This document shows positions 51,324-54,581 of a stretch of DNA of 54,581 nt, piece after piece. Position 1 is the stretch's first letter; each line of letters starts with the position of its first letter. Below the pieces are notes generated by a model. That model worked only from the letters and a program-made list of their open reading frames with translations. It was not told the origin of the DNA and did not search any database. Source of the stretch: an uncultured Alphaproteobacteria bacterium (GTDB taxonomy: Bacteria; Pseudomonadota; Alphaproteobacteria; Rhodobacterales; Rhodobacteraceae); assembly GCA_913051655.1 (NCBI GenBank), contig CAJXHI010000020.1:1-54581 (forward strand), written 5' to 3'. A program made the translations under genes and the position numbers.

Positions 51324-53410
51324 CACCGGCTCAAAAGGTAAATTTTCAACGTATGTTACGCCCTCGCCATGTAGCATTTATCGGGGGCACAGACGCATTT
51401 ATCGCAATTGGAGAAGCGCGAAGGCGCGGCTATGAGGGTGCTTACTGGCCAGTTAACCCAAAACGTGAGACTTTGGCAGGCATTCCCTGCTTTGCCTCTT
51501 TACGCGACTTACCAGAAGCACCCGACGCTGTCTTTTTGGCGATACCTGCACAGCAGGCGATTGAATCCATCAAAGAACTGTCAGACATGGGCGCAGGCGG
51601 CATCGTGTGCTATGCAGCAGGGTTTAAAGAGGCTGGCGAAGATGGAGCACATTTAGAAAGGACTCTTGTCGAAGCTGTCGGAGATATGGCTATGATCGGT
51701 CCTAATTGCTATGGGATTATCAATTACCTTGACAACATCGCACTCTGGCCATTTGCGCACGGAGGATATAGCCCCGGATATGGCGCAGCAATTATTACCC
51801 AAAGCGGAATGTTTTCCTCTGATATTTCGATGAGCCAGCGCAGTATTCCGCTGACATTCCTGGTGTCAGCCGGTAATCAGGCGGTGATGGCGTTAGAGGA
51901 CTTTATCGATATTTTTAGCGCACACAAAGATACTCGGGCAATCGGGGTTCATATCGAGGGGCTAGCTAATATCCAAAAATTCGAAGCAGCAGCACTTAAG
52001 GCCCTCAGAAATGGCACACCCATTGTTGCGCTTAAAACGGGAACTTCGGACATTGGCAGCAAATTGACTGTGTCACATACCGGATCTTTATCAGGATCAA
52101 AAGCTTTTTATAATGCACTCTTTCAGCGCTGCGGCGTCATCTCTGTCGGCAATCCCTCCGAGTTTTTGGAAACGCTGAAATACCTCTGCGTGGTGGATCG
52201 TCCTAAAGGAAACCACATCGCAGGTTTCACCTGTTCGGGCGGAGGTGCCACAATGTTGGCTGATCATGGCGAACAGATCTTTCTAGAATTTCCAGCCTTT
52301 GATGAGGCTGCCCAAAAAACGCTACGCACCCTTTTGCCAAAAATTGCCACCGTCTCCAATCCATTGGATTACACCACCCCTATTTGGGGCCAGCCTGAGA
52401 TTACGGAAAAGGTCTTTGAGGCAGCTATTGCCGCGCAAAATGCAGATGCAACGGTTCTGGTACAGGATTATCCAGCACCAGGCCTGGATGAGAGTAAAGT
52501 GTTTTATAGCAATGATGCAGGTGCGTTTGGTAACGCTGCACACAAGCTTGGTGTGCCGGCGGCAATTTGCGCAACGTTGCCTGAGAACCTGGACCAAGAG
52601 ACACGTGAGTTGTTAATTGGGAAAGGCATTGCGCCGATGCAGGGTATTCATGAATGCCTCAACGCTATAAAACATGCCTGTGAATGGTCAAAAGCACGAA
52701 AAGACGTTCTTAATAGACCTCTGCCACCAGTACTCCCACCGCGCGACATCGCCTCTACTCCTCTTTATCTGAACGAATATGAGGGTAAAGTGATTTTGAC
52801 CAAAGCCGGCATGCGCGTTCCCAAAGGGAAACTTATGCAAAGCAAAGATTTGGTCAACGGGGCCGATGAGCTTGGCTATCCGGTGGTGCTTAAAATGATG
52901 AGCCATAAACTGTTGCATAAAACGGAGGCCGGTGCTGTCAAAATCGCGATCAACAACGCCACCGAATTGACCGCAGCCGTCAAAGAGATGAAAACTTGTG
53001 TTTTAGCCTATGATCCAGAGGCTATGAGCGATTTTTTTTTGGTGGAAAAAATGGGTACGCCTCCACTTGCGGAATTGGTCGTTGGGCTTCAACAAGACGC
53101 ACAATTTGGCCTGACACTTACCCTAGGCAGCGGTGGTATTTTGGTGGAACTTCTAGGCGACAGCAAAACCCTTTTGCTTCCGACAGATGCATCGCGCATA
53201 GAAGCTGCACTGAAATCTTTGAAAGTCTTTTCACTTTTAAACGGGTTTCGCAACCAACCTAAAGCGGATATAGAAGCTGTCTCACAAACAATTTCCAGCT
53301 TATGCGAATACGTGCAAAATGCACCTAAGGGGTTTCAGGAAGTCGAAATAAATCCGCTTTTTATTTACGAAAATGACGTGCTTGCTGTGGATGCTCTCGT
53401 TGGGCATTGA
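51320..53410 (+). CDS. NDP-forming acyl-CoA synthetase (acetate-CoA ligase family)
   Basis: Single-chain ADP-forming-type acyl-CoA synthetase. A CoA-binding domain is at about 10-135 (RPRHVAFIGG, with LAIPAQQAIESIKEL), a succinyl-CoA-ligase-like domain carries the phosphorylated His253 in VSHTGSLSGSKAF, and an ATP-grasp domain starts near residue 470 (LNEYEGKVILTKAG, then YPVVLKMMSHKLLHKTEAGAVKI). Length 696 is normal. It starts within the dehydrogenase stop (ATGA). It would activate an acid such as gamma-butyrobetaine or crotonobetaine to its CoA thioester, a role filled by AMP-forming CaiC in E. coli. The substrate is inferred from neighbours only. Confidence 0.88.
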   Translation: MTPAQKVNFQRMLRPRHVAFIGGTDAFIAIGEARRRGYEGAYWPVNPKRETLAGIPCFASLRDLPEAPDAVFLAIPAQQAIESIKELSDMGAGGIVCYAAGFKEAGEDGAHLERTLVEAVGDMAMIGPNCYGIINYLDNIALWPFAHGGYSPGYGAAIITQSGMFSSDISMSQRSIPLTFLVSAGNQAVMALEDFIDIFSAHKDTRAIGVHIEGLANIQKFEAAALKALRNGTPIVALKTGTSDIGSKLTVSHTGSLSGSKAFYNALFQRCGVISVGNPSEFLETLKYLCVVDRPKGNHIAGFTCSGGGATMLADHGEQIFLEFPAFDEAAQKTLRTLLPKIATVSNPLDYTTPIWGQPEITEKVFEAAIAAQNADATVLVQDYPAPGLDESKVFYSNDAGAFGNAAHKLGVPAAICATLPENLDQETRELLIGKGIAPMQGIHECLNAIKHACEWSKARKDVLNRPLPPVLPPRDIASTPLYLNEYEGKVILTKAGMRVPKGKLMQSKDLVNGADELGYPVVLKMMSHKLLHKTEAGAVKIAINNATELTAAVKEMKTCVLAYDPEAMSDFFLVEKMGTPPLAELVVGLQQDAQFGLTLTLGSGGILVELLGDSKTLLLPTDASRIEAALKSLKVFSLLNGFRNQPKADIEAVSQTISSLCEYVQNAPKGFQEVEINPLFIYENDVLAVDALVGH

Positions 53411-54530
53411 AGAGAGTACATGTTACTGATTGTCGGTCTGACTCTAAGCCTAATCTCTGTTTTAGAAAAGTTAAAAAACGATTTATGCAGGTGGGCGCTG
53501 ACCCTTTCTTAGATGTAATCCCGACTACGAGTATATCAGCAAGGCTCCAATGCGATGAAACTGTCTGAGCCTGCCCTCTTCCAAAACAACCTATATGCTT
53601 AGGAAGAAGCACAAAACGATCCTATGTCGAGATAAAGCCCCAGCGTGCTCCGCCTTTCCATGACAGCTAGTCAGAGGCAGCTTTATTCGGATAATTTCCG
53701 CGATGAGCGATATTTTCTTAAATGACCAAAGCGTTGAAGCTTCGTTATCTTCTCAAATTGCAATCATATCGTATTTGTACAAATCATACTGCGATTTTGG
53801 TATGCCTTTATGTGCATGTAAGGACAGCGCGGCGAAATGGATCTGTTTTTATAGACCATCCGTGTCATCTCTTGCCACACTTCGGCAGAAGAGTCGTCAA
53901 GAAAAATGACGATTTTGCTAAAAAGGTGAAGTCAATTTTCCGAATGACACATAAAGTCGAATTGAATATCCAATGCCGTATTTAACGCCCAATATTCAGT
54001 CACGAAAGGTATCAACTTAGAGGACTCAATGTCCCGTACGGCAGGTACCTGCAGAAGCCCACCGACAATTCCATTAACCTTTAAGATGTGCTTAAAAGCC
54101 TTCCAGCCGGTATAGAATTACCACTGTCTGCTCAGAAAGCTAATCCATCTCAGTTGTAAAACCCAAACCCGCACGACCAGATTCTTGCGCCAATATGATA
54201 TTGAAAACGCTCCTCCATTTTAGAAATTTCTGGACTAATTGTTGAGCTTGTCACCAACAGTCCAAGTGCAGCCATTAAAAGAAAACCATCCATCGCTATT
54301 GTATGAACTAATTTTAAATGACCGGCACCTGTACTTAAGTCATTAAATTTTACAGTAATCGTAATGTGCCTTTGATTAGTCTTAGGAATTGCGAAGTATG
54401 CTTTTATCTTGTGCACACCGTTGCGACTGAAAACTATCGAGCAAAGAAAATAAGAAATTTTTGATTTCCACATACTTTTTCACTTGCAGCGACGCTCAGA
54501 TGTTTATATTCCTCGCTACATCCAACGGAC
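53411..54530. other. 1.1-kb stretch without a recognised gene before tRNA-Gly
   Basis: Frames on both strands are short and lack family likeness. The longest are a 107-codon minus frame (54150-54473) with one hydrophobic stretch and a 68-codon plus frame (53703-53909); neither has a good ribosome-binding site. The sequence is richer in A and T than the catabolic genes on its left. No terminator, repeat or integrase remnant was recognised. It may be decayed DNA beside a tRNA gene, a usual place for integration. Confidence 0.5.
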
Positions 54531-54581
54531 GCGGGCGTAGCTCAGGGGTAGAGCGTTACCTTGCCAAGGTAAATGTCGTGA
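54531..54581 (+). tRNA. tRNA-Gly (GCC anticodon), 3' end cut by window edge
   Basis: GCGGGCG acceptor strand at 54531-54537, then TA, the D arm GCTC-AGGGGTA-GAGC, and an anticodon arm TTACC-TTGCCAA-GGTAA with anticodon GCC at 54563-54565. The sequence ends inside the variable/T-arm region at the window edge. The 5' half matches bacterial tRNA-Gly(GCC) well. Confidence 0.93.

Noticed and set aside
53703-53909. 68-codon plus-strand frame in the right-hand gap
   Set aside because: Short, with an overlapping alternative frame of similar length and no motif or good start signal.
54150-54473. 107-codon minus-strand frame near the right edge
   Set aside because: One hydrophobic stretch only, no ribosome-binding site and no recognised family; kept as part of the gene-free tract, not called a gene.
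1-54581. CRISPR arrays, insertion sequences, prophage or toxin-antitoxin genes
   Set aside because: Read for regularly spaced repeats, transposase or integrase motifs and paired small genes; none was found.

Overview
The window looks like chromosomal DNA of a marine alphaproteobacterium of the Rhodobacterales (Roseobacter-type). The reasons are the trpGDC-moaC-moeA-lexA run, an alphaproteobacterial LexA box (GAAC-N7-GAAC), the gltX-gltA and yfgM-bamB-der neighbourhoods, a soxBDAG sarcosine oxidase set, CcmI, and a dense content of genes for quaternary amines and polyamines. Base composition is moderate for the group and intergenic spaces are mostly short, which fits a pelagic, partly streamlined lineage (inference). 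No insertion sequence, CRISPR array, rRNA or prophage was recognised.

Layout. 1-0.56 kb: left-edge partial membrane-anchored acidic protein (minus). 0.7-5.5 kb: trpG, trpD, trpC, moaC, moeA overlapping start to stop, then lexA with its own SOS-box promoter. 5.5-5.95 kb: gene-poor gap that seems to hold a decayed comEC N-terminus on the minus strand. 5.95-8.7 kb: gltX and gltA. 9.0-12.6 kb (minus): yfgM-like, bamB, der. 12.7-17.6 kb: RND efflux adaptor and permease. 17.7-19.5 kb: Atm1-type ABC exporter (minus). 19.6-22.8 kb: LysM protein, LOG phosphoribohydrolase, RarD permease. 22.9-28.9 kb (minus): superoxide dismutase and soxB-D-A-G. 29.1-31.0 kb: ccmI, ruvX, DUF1289 protein. 31.3-38.6 kb: an Fe(II)/2-oxoglutarate oxygenase-like protein, a polyamine ABC transporter (potFGHI) and a class III aminotransferase. 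38.6-41.1 kb: a Rieske oxygenase, an internally deleted remnant of a TMADH-type flavoprotein, and a divergent TetR/BetI-type regulator with a clear operator. 41.1-53.4 kb: a large catabolic cluster. The right 1.1 kb is almost empty and ends in a partial tRNA-Gly(GCC).

How the genes work together. The 41-53 kb cluster combines the known carnitine-to-glycine-betaine arm (carnitine dehydrogenase-like enzyme, BKACE-type dehydrocarnitine cleavage enzyme, GlxA/CdhR-type AraC regulator) with a CoA-dependent arm (NDP-forming acyl-CoA synthetase, acyl-CoA dehydrogenase, CaiD-like hydratase) that could bring gamma-butyrobetaine or crotonobetaine to carnitinyl-CoA. A third arm is less expected: luciferase-like monooxygenase, flavin reductase, aldehyde dehydrogenase, alpha/beta hydrolase, DUF1185 protein and CoxG-like protein. 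Two divergent promoter regions in the cluster (43.7 and 49.2 kb) share the same inverted motif with an identical GGCGAAAAAT half, which suggests one regulator controls all three operons. Glycine betaine from this route could be demethylated stepwise towards sarcosine, the substrate of the soxBDAG enzyme at 24-29 kb. The flavoprotein that might have served a demethylation step beside the Rieske enzyme is broken here.

Functions are assigned by reading protein sequences and recalling family motifs. No database search was run. Start sites were moved where a Shine-Dalgarno match or the family N-terminus favoured an internal start.
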